Positions 9,039 to 17,243 of a stretch of 64,000 nt of DNA are shown here, one piece after another. The stretch's first letter is position 1. Each line of letters opens with the position of its first letter. Below the pieces are notes generated by a model. The model made no database searches. It was not told where the DNA came from and was given only the letters and a program-made list of their open reading frames with translations. Position numbers and translations under genes: made by a program. Source of the DNA: Lachnospiraceae bacterium (GTDB lineage Bacteria > Bacillota > Clostridia > Lachnospirales > Lachnospiraceae). Location: assembly GCA_017618075.1 (NCBI GenBank), contig JAFZUY010000050.1, positions 1 through 64,000 of the forward strand, given 5' to 3'.

Positions 9039-10331
9039 TCAAGTTTCGTCAGCTTTAACGCGGATCCTTATTTTAAGCGTATCGCTCACGCGAAGTCCCT
9101 CGGGAAGTGTAACCTTTAAGGGAACCGTCATGTAACCCTGATTTATCTGAGCGATATTGTTTTCTTCCATATATTTATCAAAATCGGCTTCAACCTTAAT
9201 ATCGGAAGCAGTCACATTGTCAAACTCGTCTTCAAGTCCGTATGCAACTATCTCCACTCTGTTATCAAGTGCAGCTTCGGTGTTGTTTATAATCTCTGCA
9301 CTCAGACCATCGGGAAGTGAGTCGAAAGAAATCTTACTGAAATATATATTGTAGGTTTTCTCTATTTCTTTTTCTATTCCGACCGTTACGCTTACCGAAC
9401 CCTTGAAGGATTCTTCCGCGGATTCAACTCCGGAAGGAAGGTAGTTGAAAATGTTCACACTGGTCTTGTAGTTTGAATCCTGGTTGTTGATATTAACGGC
9501 TGATGCAGGGATGGTAACCTGGCTTATGTTGTCAAGCACCGACTTCATTCCCGCAATAGTAACCTTGGAAGGTACTATCTGAATTTCTCCGTTAGTCTTG
9601 TAGCCTTCTTCGGGTTCTCCGGAAACATTTGCTACAACATCCACCGTCTTTGTGTAAAGGACTTCCTGGCTGACATTGATATTGTCGAGGTTCATCTTAA
9701 GTTTGGATGTGTCGAGTCTCTCTCCGAGCGCATCATAGAGGATAATCGGTGCGGAAGCGGAAATGTTGCCTGTTGCTCCGTCAACATCCACCTGAACCTT
9801 TGCCGACTGAACCTTGTCGATTACCGACTTGGGCCCTTCTATGTTTACACGGTTAAGGCTGATGGTATAGTCTCCTAAAATATATCCGTCTGCAGGGAAG
9901 CCTATAGGCTCAACCTGGATGGCCTTCTGAATCTTCTTTAATTCCTCGACATTAAGCGAAACCTTGTCGAATTCGGGTTTCATGGAATCAATGTCTCCCG
10001 AATATTTATTGGAAGAAACTTTTAATGTAAGAGTTTTGGTTTCGTCCAAATCCTTACAGTCAACAGATACGCTGATATTGTCTTTCGAAAGATCCTCGAT
10101 GACAGATCTTCTGCCGCTTACCGTAACGTCTACTGTTTCCTGACCTTCGGTAATATCTCCCACGAGATTTTTCTCAGTGAGAAGCTGCTTGTTTAAGACA
10201 TCAATGGTTATATCGTTGAACTGCACACTTTTAATAGGATCGTCAATATTAACGACAACTATCCATATAATAATGGAAAAAAGTACGGCAAGGACTTTAA
10301 GATTGAGATTATGCGTCAGCTTTTGCTTCAT
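9039..10331 (-). CDS. ybbR: YbbR-domain protein, regulator of CdaA
   Basis: This is a membrane-anchored extracellular protein with several YbbR repeats, known in Firmicutes as a modulator (CdaR) of the diadenylate cyclase CdaA. I chose ATG 10331 (MKQKLTHNLNLKVLAVLFSI), which has GGAGGAGGAG directly upstream and gives 430 aa; a longer frame upstream would be an artefact of overlap with cdaA. One N-terminal hydrophobic helix (about residues 12-30) is followed by YbbR repeats of about 85 residues. It overlaps the end of cdaA by 23 bases, which suggests translational coupling. Confidence 0.93.
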   Translation of the reverse strand: MKQKLTHNLNLKVLAVLFSIIIWIVVVNIDDPIKSVQFNDITIDVLNKQLLTEKNLVGDITEGQETVDVTVSGRRSVIEDLSKDNISVSVDCKDLDETKTLTLKVSSNKYSGDIDSMKPEFDKVSLNVEELKKIQKAIQVEPIGFPADGYILGDYTISLNRVNIEGPKSVIDKVQSAKVQVDVDGATGNISASAPIILYDALGERLDTSKLKMNLDNINVSQEVLYTKTVDVVANVSGEPEEGYKTNGEIQIVPSKVTIAGMKSVLDNISQVTIPASAVNINNQDSNYKTSVNIFNYLPSGVESAEESFKGSVSVTVGIEKEIEKTYNIYFSKISFDSLPDGLSAEIINNTEAALDNRVEIVAYGLEDEFDNVTASDIKVEADFDKYMEENNIAQINQGYMTVPLKVTLPEGLRVSDTLKIRIRVKADET

Positions 10332-11202
10332 CTTTCTTCTCCTCCTCCTTCTTTTTTCCGTTCTTTCTGGTCTTGCCTTCCTTCTTGTCCTGAATAGCCT
10401 CAAGTTTTCTTCTTAAGTCGATTACGTCAAGACATCTGAAAAGCTCTCCGTTCTGTGCAACGGAGACTTTACCGGTTTCTTCGGATACTATAATAACGAG
10501 GGCATCGGTAACTTCGGATATACCTACGCCCGCACGGTGTCTGGTACCGAGCTCTTTACTTAAACTCCTGTTGTCGGAAAGCGGGAGATAGCATGTGGCG
10601 GACTGAACTCTGTCGCCGCGAATGATAACTGCGCCGTCATGCAAAGGAGTATTGTGTTCGAAAATATTTACAAGAAGCTGACTGGAAACAAGTCCGTCAA
10701 CCGTAATACCGGTTCTTTCATATTCTTCAAGAGGGGAATCACCTTCGATTACAATAAGAGCACCTGTTTTGGCACGTCCCATCTCGAAGCATGCGGAAAT
10801 GATTTCGTTTAAAGTCTTATCCGTAAATCTTCCGTCATTCTGCTTTTCGCCGAGTAAAATAAGTGTTGTTAAAAGATTGTTCTTTCCAAGGTCTTCAATG
10901 AGTCTTCTGATTTCGGGCTGAAGTGCTACGATAATAGCAACGGCGCCCAGAGTAAAGAGGCTCTTGCCAATCCAGATAATAGTCGTCATATCAAGGATTT
11001 CGGCTATAGCCATAAATACCAAAATAACGGCCAGTCCTTTTACAACCGCCCATGCTCTGGTATTCTTCATCCATTTCATTACCTGGTACAGAAGAAATGC
11101 AAGAATTATAATTTCGAGAACGTCCAGAATACCTACTCTGGGAAGTCTGAATACCGTAAGATATTTACTTATGAAATCAAACATTCTCTGAAATACTGCC
11201 AT
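10309..11202 (-). CDS. cdaA: Diadenylate cyclase CdaA (c-di-AMP synthase)
   Basis: This enzyme makes c-di-AMP from two ATP at the membrane. Three hydrophobic helices lie within about residues 25-95, followed by the DAC domain with DGA at 189-191 and RHR at 221-223, the nucleotide-binding and catalytic motifs. The 297-aa product has an extra basic tail rich in Lys and Glu. The gene starts five bases after the preceding gene and overlaps ybbR. The usual third partner glmM is not seen next to it. c-di-AMP normally controls potassium, osmolytes and wall homeostasis. Confidence 0.96.
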   Translation of the reverse strand: MAVFQRMFDFISKYLTVFRLPRVGILDVLEIIILAFLLYQVMKWMKNTRAWAVVKGLAVILVFMAIAEILDMTTIIWIGKSLFTLGAVAIIVALQPEIRRLIEDLGKNNLLTTLILLGEKQNDGRFTDKTLNEIISACFEMGRAKTGALIVIEGDSPLEEYERTGITVDGLVSSQLLVNIFEHNTPLHDGAVIIRGDRVQSATCYLPLSDNRSLSKELGTRHRAGVGISEVTDALVIIVSEETGKVSVAQNGELFRCLDVIDLRRKLEAIQDKKEGKTRKNGKKKEEEKKDEAKADA

Positions 11203-11207
11203 TTACT

Positions 11208-12587
11208 TTACTCGTCGTTTCTGTTTAATCTTTCCTCAAGTTTTCTTCTCTGATATGCCATTCTCTGGCTCATTGCAAGTTCGGAATCTTCTTCCGCACT
11301 CGCTTCGGGTACAACTCTGGTGGGCTCGTCATCGCTTAAGTTCACTCGAAGTCTTTCTTTTGCCGCCCTTGCCGCTTCTCTTCTTCTGGCTATCTCTGCC
11401 TGTCTTGCTTCGTATGCGGCTCTTTCCTTTGAAAACTCCTTATCCACATCAATCATTTTCTGGCGGTTTGGAGTTCTCTTTACAGGTGTTGCGGTTTTTG
11501 CAACCTTTACTTCTTCCTCGGGTGCTTCTGCCTTTTCGGTCTCGGCTGCTTCGGCTTTTCTTCTTGCCTTGGCTGCGGCTATTGCCTTTTCTCTTCTCTC
11601 TTCATCGCTCATTCCTTTTTTGGCGAATGCTTTGGGAGATTTTTTAGGCTTAGCTCTTTTAGGAGCGTCCGATGAATCTGCGTTATCTCTTATATTGCCT
11701 GCGGTAATCTTGGGAACCGCTTTAACGTAGTAGTAATAATCGTCGTCTTCGAACTGGACTTTTTCGGCTTTCGAATAATCGACGTCGAATACCAGGAACT
11801 GAATTATCTTCACGACACCACATGCAAGAATTGTACCGAAGATAAGTCCGACGATTGAAATGTCGGTCTTGTATAAAATGTCGCCGACAAGAATGGTAAG
11901 GATTCCGGTAAGTGCACCGGTTATCATTGCGATTGTCCATGCGTAGTTAATCGACATTCTTCTGACAAGATAAACAACGATTACTATCAGCGCAAATGCT
12001 GCCGCGCAGACTAACATCTCTTTGTATTTAATAATTCCTTCCAGAAGTGCACGGAGTCTTGTGAGTAAATCTGTTTCTCCGTTTTCCTCAAATGCCTTTG
12101 CGGCTTTGGACATGTAGCTTAGCACATAGAAAACTATCGTTCCGCATGCTACCGATACCGCGCTTGATGCAGATCCTACCAAACCGAATGACATCGGTAT
12201 TACGTAAGGAATCTTTAGCATAAAACAAATCGGCGTAAGTATAACCGCAAATGAATCTTTCGGGGAAAACCTGAAAAACAGCAGAAACATTATTATATAA
12301 ACCACAGCCAGCACTATCGCAAACTCAATTGATATCGCATAAGCGTGAGCCAGGGTTAAAAGTGCGCCTATGATAATAATCATGCTCATCGGCATGAACG
12401 AACAGAAGAGTGCAAGAATAACCACCAAAGGGAATTTGGTGATACTCTTCATGTATCCGAATTTTGCATTGATAATGCAAAATACAATCATTGCTGTTAT
12501 GAATTTTCCTGCGGGAACCAGATATGCTTCAAACTTACTTAAAAAAGTTACTACCTGAAGTCTGATTTCTCTCAACTTAGTCATCAT
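11208..12587 (-). CDS. Uncharacterised polytopic membrane protein with charged C-terminal tail
   Basis: I do not recognise a named family. The N-terminal 290 residues hold about eight to ten hydrophobic helices. They are followed by an acidic patch (FEDDDYYYYVKAVPKI) and a long Lys/Ala/Glu-rich, probably coiled, cytoplasmic tail of about 150 residues. The start is taken as ATG 12587 (MMTKLREIR), which has GAGGAAG upstream; a TTG five codons earlier is less likely. It overlaps the preceding gene by 11 bases and ends six bases before the cdaA start codon, so it is probably co-expressed with c-di-AMP synthesis. A transport or envelope role is only a guess. Confidence 0.75.
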   Translation of the reverse strand: MMTKLREIRLQVVTFLSKFEAYLVPAGKFITAMIVFCIINAKFGYMKSITKFPLVVILALFCSFMPMSMIIIIGALLTLAHAYAISIEFAIVLAVVYIIMFLLFFRFSPKDSFAVILTPICFMLKIPYVIPMSFGLVGSASSAVSVACGTIVFYVLSYMSKAAKAFEENGETDLLTRLRALLEGIIKYKEMLVCAAAFALIVIVVYLVRRMSINYAWTIAMITGALTGILTILVGDILYKTDISIVGLIFGTILACGVVKIIQFLVFDVDYSKAEKVQFEDDDYYYYVKAVPKITAGNIRDNADSSDAPKRAKPKKSPKAFAKKGMSDEERREKAIAAAKARRKAEAAETEKAEAPEEEVKVAKTATPVKRTPNRQKMIDVDKEFSKERAAYEARQAEIARRREAARAAKERLRVNLSDDEPTRVVPEASAEEDSELAMSQRMAYQRRKLEERLNRNDE

Positions 12588-13005
12588 CGTCTTCTTCCTC
12601 AAAGTCTTCTTTCTTGCCGTAATGAGACAAAAGTTTTTTCAGATTTCTTGAAAAAATTCTTTTATATCTGACTGCTCTGTTGTATTTCACAAAGAAAGCA
12701 ATCGCAACTATTGTTACATACGCACTGACAAAAGCAATATATGCAAGAATCAGTTTACGTGCCTCGCCGAGCAAATCTATTCTGTAGAAATCTACCATAA
12801 GAGTCTCGGAATTACAGAGAACGTAAAGTCCGATAATCATCAAGAAAACAACGGTAGCACAGATGACCGAACTGAGAATCTTAAGACCGATGTAATCGGA
12901 TCTGAAATATCTCGCTACGGGTTCGTTCTTTCTGCCTTCCGTCTTTTCGTATATGGCGATTCTCGTCATAAGACGTATTTTCTTTTTTCCCTGATCGTTA
13001 ATCAT
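12577..13005 (-). CDS. Small uncharacterised membrane protein
   Basis: This protein of about 142 aa starts at ATG 13005 (MINDQGKKKIRLMTRIAIYE), seven bases after the end of comF; a longer version from 13053 would overlap comF. Two hydrophobic helices (near residues 40-65 and 85-110) are flanked by basic segments. The C-terminus is a basic stretch followed by EEEDDDD. I recognise no family. Its overlap with the next membrane protein suggests the two work together. The start codon is uncertain because neither ribosome site is strong. Confidence 0.65.
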   Translation of the reverse strand: MINDQGKKKIRLMTRIAIYEKTEGRKNEPVARYFRSDYIGLKILSSVICATVVFLMIIGLYVLCNSETLMVDFYRIDLLGEARKLILAYIAFVSAYVTIVAIAFFVKYNRAVRYKRIFSRNLKKLLSHYGKKEDFEEEDDDD

Positions 13006-13012
13006 AATCTTT

Positions 13013-13705
13013 CTAACTGCCTGAACCAATCGCGACGGTAACGAAAAAAACATTCTTTAAACCGCCCGAAATAAGGGTTCTGCTCGCTTCATCCAGAGTA
13101 GCACCCGTGGTATAGACATCATCAACTAATATAATATTATTATATTTTACACCATTTGGGAGCATATGAAAAGCCCCAACGGTATTCTTTAGACGTTCGT
13201 TTCCGGTCAGTTTTTTCTGCTCTTTTGTCTTCTTTGTTCTCTCAAGCAGATGCGTATCCACAGGGATGTCAAAACGCTTTGAAAGTTCGTTTGCAAGAAG
13301 CTCGGACTGGTTGTATCCGCGCTTCTTAAACTTCGTGGGATGAAGCGGAATCGGAACGAGCACATCTGCATGAAAACTCTTTATAATATCCGACAGATAC
13401 CTGTCGATTCCGTCCGCATAAAAGACGGCATATTCAGGTCGACCGTTGTTTTTGAAGCTGTTAATTGAATCTTTTACGGAGTCATATTCGTAAAGGGCTA
13501 TTCCTCTTAAAAAACTCTTCTTGTGCTTTTCGCAGTCCGGACAGTATTCGGCGTAAGGTGAATCAAGATGTTTGGAGCACTTAAAACACCTCTCTCCCGT
13601 GACACGCCTCGGAATACGTATGCACTTGTCGCAGATTAATTTCCCTTTATCGAGTATCTCGTCGCACATCGGACATCTCCTTGGGAAAAGCAGCGAACCC
13701 GTCAA
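13013..13705 (-). CDS. comF: ComF-family phosphoribosyltransferase-like protein
   Basis: ComFC-like proteins take part in DNA uptake in competent bacteria. The N-terminal zinc fingers are CPMCDE, ICDKC, CFKCSK and CPDCEK, and the C-terminal PRTase motif is IILVDDVYTTGAT. The gene starts at a TTG (13705) that overlaps the recD2 stop codon (TTGA), with AGAGG seven bases upstream. At 230 aa it is normal. ComF proteins often occur without a full competence system; no other competence gene is in the window. Confidence 0.9.
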   Translation of the reverse strand: MTGSLLFPRRCPMCDEILDKGKLICDKCIRIPRRVTGERCFKCSKHLDSPYAEYCPDCEKHKKSFLRGIALYEYDSVKDSINSFKNNGRPEYAVFYADGIDRYLSDIIKSFHADVLVPIPLHPTKFKKRGYNQSELLANELSKRFDIPVDTHLLERTKKTKEQKKLTGNERLKNTVGAFHMLPNGVKYNNIILVDDVYTTGATLDEASRTLISGGLKNVFFVTVAIGSGS

Positions 13706-15936
13706 TCCATTACCTCTTTGAGTCTCTGTGTAAAATCCGTGTATCTTCTTCTGTCTGAATCGTTTGAAACCATCTCTTTTATCTTTTCGCTGCTGCCTAA
13801 AATCATCACGCAGTCCGTGGCTCTGGTAATCGCAGTATAAAAGAGGTTTCTTGTAAGAAGCATTCTCGGAGTATCGAGTATCGGAATTACTATGGCCGGA
13901 TATTCGCTGCCCTGGGACTTGTGAATAGTTATCGCATACGCAAGCTCGAGTTCTTCGATTTCATCCCTTGCATATGTGGCCTCTCTCGTCTCGTCGAACA
14001 AAACCGTGATGCTTCTTTCAAATTCGTTTATTCTTATAATCTTTCCTATATCACCATTGTAAACACCCTCGCCCCTCTCGACGATGATGTCGTTAAAGCC
14101 CCTGCAGACCCACTCCAAATCGTAATTGTTTTTGATCTGCATAACTTTGTCTCCTATGCGGAATATGTTGTCGCCTCTGGTGATTTCGCTTTTTCTCTTA
14201 TCCTCGGGATTAAGGTGCTTTTGCAGAATTCTGTTTAGGGACTCAACGCCCAGATCACCTTTTCTGCTCGGGGATAATACCTGTATTTCCGCAGGATCCA
14301 CCTTAAACTTCTTCGGAATCCTGTTTTTAACCAGTTCGATAATATCGTTGGTAAGACGGTTCTTCTCGCCTCTCTCAAGGAAGAAGAAATCATTGCTCTC
14401 ATCGTTTTTATCAAGTGGAGGACAGACGCCCTTGTTTACACTGTGTGCATTTACGATTATTTTGCTGTCGATGCTCTGTCTGTGAATTTCTGTCAGACGT
14501 TCGCTTGCAAAATATCCGCAGTTTAAAAGGTCTCTGAAAATATTGCCTGCGCCAACACTCGGGAGCTGGTTCATATCTCCGACTAATATTACTCTCGAGC
14601 CGACCTGAACAGCTTTTAAAAATGCCGCAAAGAGAAACACATCCACCATCGACATTTCGTCAATGATAAAAACATCCGCTTCGAGGGGATTTGCTTCGTT
14701 TCTCGCAAACCTTGCTTTCTCGCTGTCGTCTCCGAGTGCCTTTGCTTCTAAAAGCCGGTGAAGTGTTTTGGCCTCAAAACCCGTGGCTTCACTCATTCGC
14801 TTTGCCGCTCTGCCTGTAGGGGCTGCAAGCACAACATCTCTTCTGTCTTTAAAGAAATATTCTATAAGTGCTTTTATGATGGTTGTTTTGCCGGTACCGG
14901 GTCCGCCTGTTAAAAGAAATATTCCGTTTTCGATGCCTGCATGTATCGCTTCCTTTTGCGAATCATCAAGTTCAAATGAATAGTTGCTCATGATTCTTTC
15001 TATCGCATCTTCACGATATTCTTTTTCCAAAGATGTTTCCTTAGTCTTGGCGAATGCATCTTTTAGGGACTTTAATTTGGAAGCGCAGTATGCCTCTTCG
15101 TTGTAAACATATTTTAGGAAAACCTTATCGGGATTTTTGATGGTAATCTTGCCCGAAATAGTCAGGCTGCTGATGTTTTCTTCGATTAAGTCTTCGCTTA
15201 CTTCAAGTATCTCTTTGGATTTTTCGACGAGAAGATCCATTGGAAGATACGTGTGGCCGTCCTCGAGAGCAAGGGTTAAGGAGTACTGAATGCCGGACAT
15301 AATTCTTTCGGAATCGTTTTCTTTTATGCCGACTTCACGAGCGATACCGTCGACGGTTTTAAAGCCGACGCCGAATATATCTTCAGCGATTTTGTAAGGA
15401 TGCTCCCTTACGATTAAATACATTTTCTCGTCATATTTCTCGTAGATTTTGGCTGCGAGACTGTTGGAGATATTGTAGTTTTGAAGGAACATCATCGCAT
15501 CTCTCATGCTTTTCTTGGAAGCATATTCGATGGCGATGTTTCTTGCCATATTTTCGCTGATGCCCTTTACTTCGGCGAGACGCTCAGGCTCTTTTTCGAG
15601 AATATCAAGAGTATTCACGCCAAAAGTCGTGAAAATACGCACGGCCATTTTAGGACCGATACCCTTTAGTGCGCCCGATGCGAGATATTTAATTACAGCA
15701 TCTGTATCTGTGGGCTGAACCGCCCTGTAAGAGGTCATTTTTATCTGCTTGCCGTACACGGGATGAATGACTTCGTTGCCCGTCACTTCGATATAATCTC
15801 CCTCTGAAAGACCGAAAACATTGCCTGTAACGGCAATGCTTCCATCTTTAACTTCAGAAGTATTCAAGATAAAAATACCAAAATGATTTATATCATTGAC
15901 ATATTTAAAAGAATCGACAGAACCTTTAACTACCAT
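13702..15936 (-). CDS. recD2: ATP-dependent 5'-3' DNA helicase RecD2
   Basis: RecD2 is a RecBC-independent superfamily 1 helicase. The N-terminal helix-hairpin-helix repeats (for example GALKGIGPKMAVRIF) are followed by the Walker A motif GGPGTGKTT near residue 345, Walker B FIIDEMSMVD, and the C-terminal motifs AYAITIHKSQGSEYP and YTAITRA. The 744-aa length matches the Firmicutes form. The ATG at 15936 has GAGGTGA eight bases upstream. It is coupled to comF by a 4-base overlap. Confidence 0.96.
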   Translation of the reverse strand: MVVKGSVDSFKYVNDINHFGIFILNTSEVKDGSIAVTGNVFGLSEGDYIEVTGNEVIHPVYGKQIKMTSYRAVQPTDTDAVIKYLASGALKGIGPKMAVRIFTTFGVNTLDILEKEPERLAEVKGISENMARNIAIEYASKKSMRDAMMFLQNYNISNSLAAKIYEKYDEKMYLIVREHPYKIAEDIFGVGFKTVDGIAREVGIKENDSERIMSGIQYSLTLALEDGHTYLPMDLLVEKSKEILEVSEDLIEENISSLTISGKITIKNPDKVFLKYVYNEEAYCASKLKSLKDAFAKTKETSLEKEYREDAIERIMSNYSFELDDSQKEAIHAGIENGIFLLTGGPGTGKTTIIKALIEYFFKDRRDVVLAAPTGRAAKRMSEATGFEAKTLHRLLEAKALGDDSEKARFARNEANPLEADVFIIDEMSMVDVFLFAAFLKAVQVGSRVILVGDMNQLPSVGAGNIFRDLLNCGYFASERLTEIHRQSIDSKIIVNAHSVNKGVCPPLDKNDESNDFFFLERGEKNRLTNDIIELVKNRIPKKFKVDPAEIQVLSPSRKGDLGVESLNRILQKHLNPEDKRKSEITRGDNIFRIGDKVMQIKNNYDLEWVCRGFNDIIVERGEGVYNGDIGKIIRINEFERSITVLFDETREATYARDEIEELELAYAITIHKSQGSEYPAIVIPILDTPRMLLTRNLFYTAITRATDCVMILGSSEKIKEMVSNDSDRRRYTDFTQRLKEVMD

Positions 15937-15985
15937 AGATTATTTCACCTCATCTGCCCGTAAAGGATCTGTGCTTAGAGCAGTA

Positions 15986-16981
15986 TTAAACTTCGTAATA
16001 CTTGGTATCAAGATATTCAACATATTTTCCGGTACCGATGGCAACGCAGGTCAAAGGCTCGTTTGCGGTGTTGGTTTCGATACCTGTCTTGATCTCGATT
16101 AAGTCCTCGAGACCTCTTAACATTGAACCGCCGCCGGTTAAAACAATACCACGTTCTGCGATATCTGCGGAAAGTTCGGGCGGAGTTTTTTCAAGTACGG
16201 AGTGGATGGCGTCAACTATCTGTGTGGTAGTTTCCTTTAAAGCCTCTTCCATTTCCGTTGATGTAACGGTAACAGTGTTGGGAAGACCTGATAAAACATT
16301 GAGACCCTTAACTTCCATAGAGTCTTCCTCAAGTCTTCTGTAAGCTGAACCGATCTTTATCTTGATATCCTCGGCTGTTCTTTCACCGATGGATAAGTTG
16401 TGTTTTCTCTTAATGTATCTTGCGATAGCTTCATCGAAATCATCGCCTGCAATCTTGATGGATTCGGATACTACGGTACCGCCGAGTGAAATAACTGCGA
16501 TATCCGTTGTTCCGCCGCCGATATCGACAATCATGTTGCCGCAGGGCTTTGAAATATCGATACCTGCTCCGATAGCTGCTGCAATAGGCTCCTCAATAAT
16601 GGAAACATCTCTTGCACCGGCCTGATATGTAGCATCAAGTACAGCCTTTCTTTCAACTTCGGTAACACCCGAAGGAACGCAGACTGCTACTCTGGGCTTT
16701 CTGAACATTCTTCTGCCGACTGCCTTCTGGATGAAATATTTCATCATTTTCTCTGTAACGGTATAGTCGGAAATAACTCCGTGTCTAAGAGGTCTTATCG
16801 CCTGAATAGTACCGGGTGTACGGCCAATCATAAGTCTGGCCTCTTCACCGATAGCTCTAATTTTATTTGTATCTTTATCAAAAGCCACTACTGAGGGCTC
16901 TTTTAAAACAACGCCCTTGTTCTTTACATAAACAAGTACTGACGCTGTACCTAAATCAATTCCTAAATCAGAATTCTGCAT
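15986..16981 (-). CDS. mreB: Rod-shape actin homologue MreB/Mbl
   Basis: This is a bacterial actin that positions wall synthesis along the cell cylinder. The actin-fold motifs are IGIDLGTA-like (LGIDLGTASVLVYV), the phosphate-2 loop DIGGGTTDIAVISLGG and the adenosine motif GGGSMLRGL. The 331-aa length is typical. No mreC or mreD follows, so this may be an Mbl or MreBH paralogue rather than the mreBCD copy. It has its own promoter at 17028-17055 and a strong ribosome site AAGGAGAGG. Confidence 0.94.
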   Translation of the reverse strand: MQNSDLGIDLGTASVLVYVKNKGVVLKEPSVVAFDKDTNKIRAIGEEARLMIGRTPGTIQAIRPLRHGVISDYTVTEKMMKYFIQKAVGRRMFRKPRVAVCVPSGVTEVERKAVLDATYQAGARDVSIIEEPIAAAIGAGIDISKPCGNMIVDIGGGTTDIAVISLGGTVVSESIKIAGDDFDEAIARYIKRKHNLSIGERTAEDIKIKIGSAYRRLEEDSMEVKGLNVLSGLPNTVTVTSTEMEEALKETTTQIVDAIHSVLEKTPPELSADIAERGIVLTGGGSMLRGLEDLIEIKTGIETNTANEPLTCVAIGTGKYVEYLDTKYYEV

Positions 16982-17027
16982 TTCTATATCCTCTCCTTAA
17001 CGCAGTAACGCATAATAATCTATGATG

Positions 17028-17055
17028 ATTATACTCCAATGCGCGAAAAAATCAA
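17028..17055 (-). promoter_or_regulatory. Promoter for mreB
   Basis: On the minus strand TTGATT (17050-17055), a 16-base spacer and a perfect TATAAT (17028-17033) lie about 50 bases before the mreB start. Confidence 0.7.
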
Positions 17056-17073
17056 ACTTAAAATATGACGAAC

Positions 17074-17228
17074 GCTGTGGGGGTACCGCACGATACTACG
17101 CGGGCACGCTCTCGCTAAGATGTCTCACGTAGCGGCTGCTAAATTCGACTTCGCATTAAAATGCTCGTCTCATTAAGCACCGACGGAGCCATATTACCCG
17201 CTAAAGCATCATACGGTACCCCCACAGC
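17074..17228 (-). ncRNA. Candidate structured RNA or palindromic repeat between uvrA and mreB
   Basis: Outer arms 17074-17104 and 17197-17228 pair over about 24 bp plus a further GCGGG/CCCGC helix. The first 15 bp are perfect. On the minus strand the three deviations further in are G-U wobbles; on the plus strand the same positions would be A-C mismatches. An inner hairpin (17137-17179) has helices TGCT/AGCA, AAT/ATT, GAC/GTC and GCATT/AATGC, separated by GA/GA and GA/GAA loops that could form sheared G-A pairs only on the minus strand. It begins 15 bases after the uvrA stop and ends just before the mreB promoter. No U-run follows, so it is not a plain terminator. I cannot assign a family; a MITE-like repeat is the alternative. 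Confidence 0.55.
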
Positions 17229-17243
17229 TGTGCATTGATATTT

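Noticed and set aside
9032-9047. CGAAAC/GTTTCG hairpin at the end of ybbR as a terminator
   Set aside because: Only a 6-bp stem, followed by GGGCG rather than a U-run.
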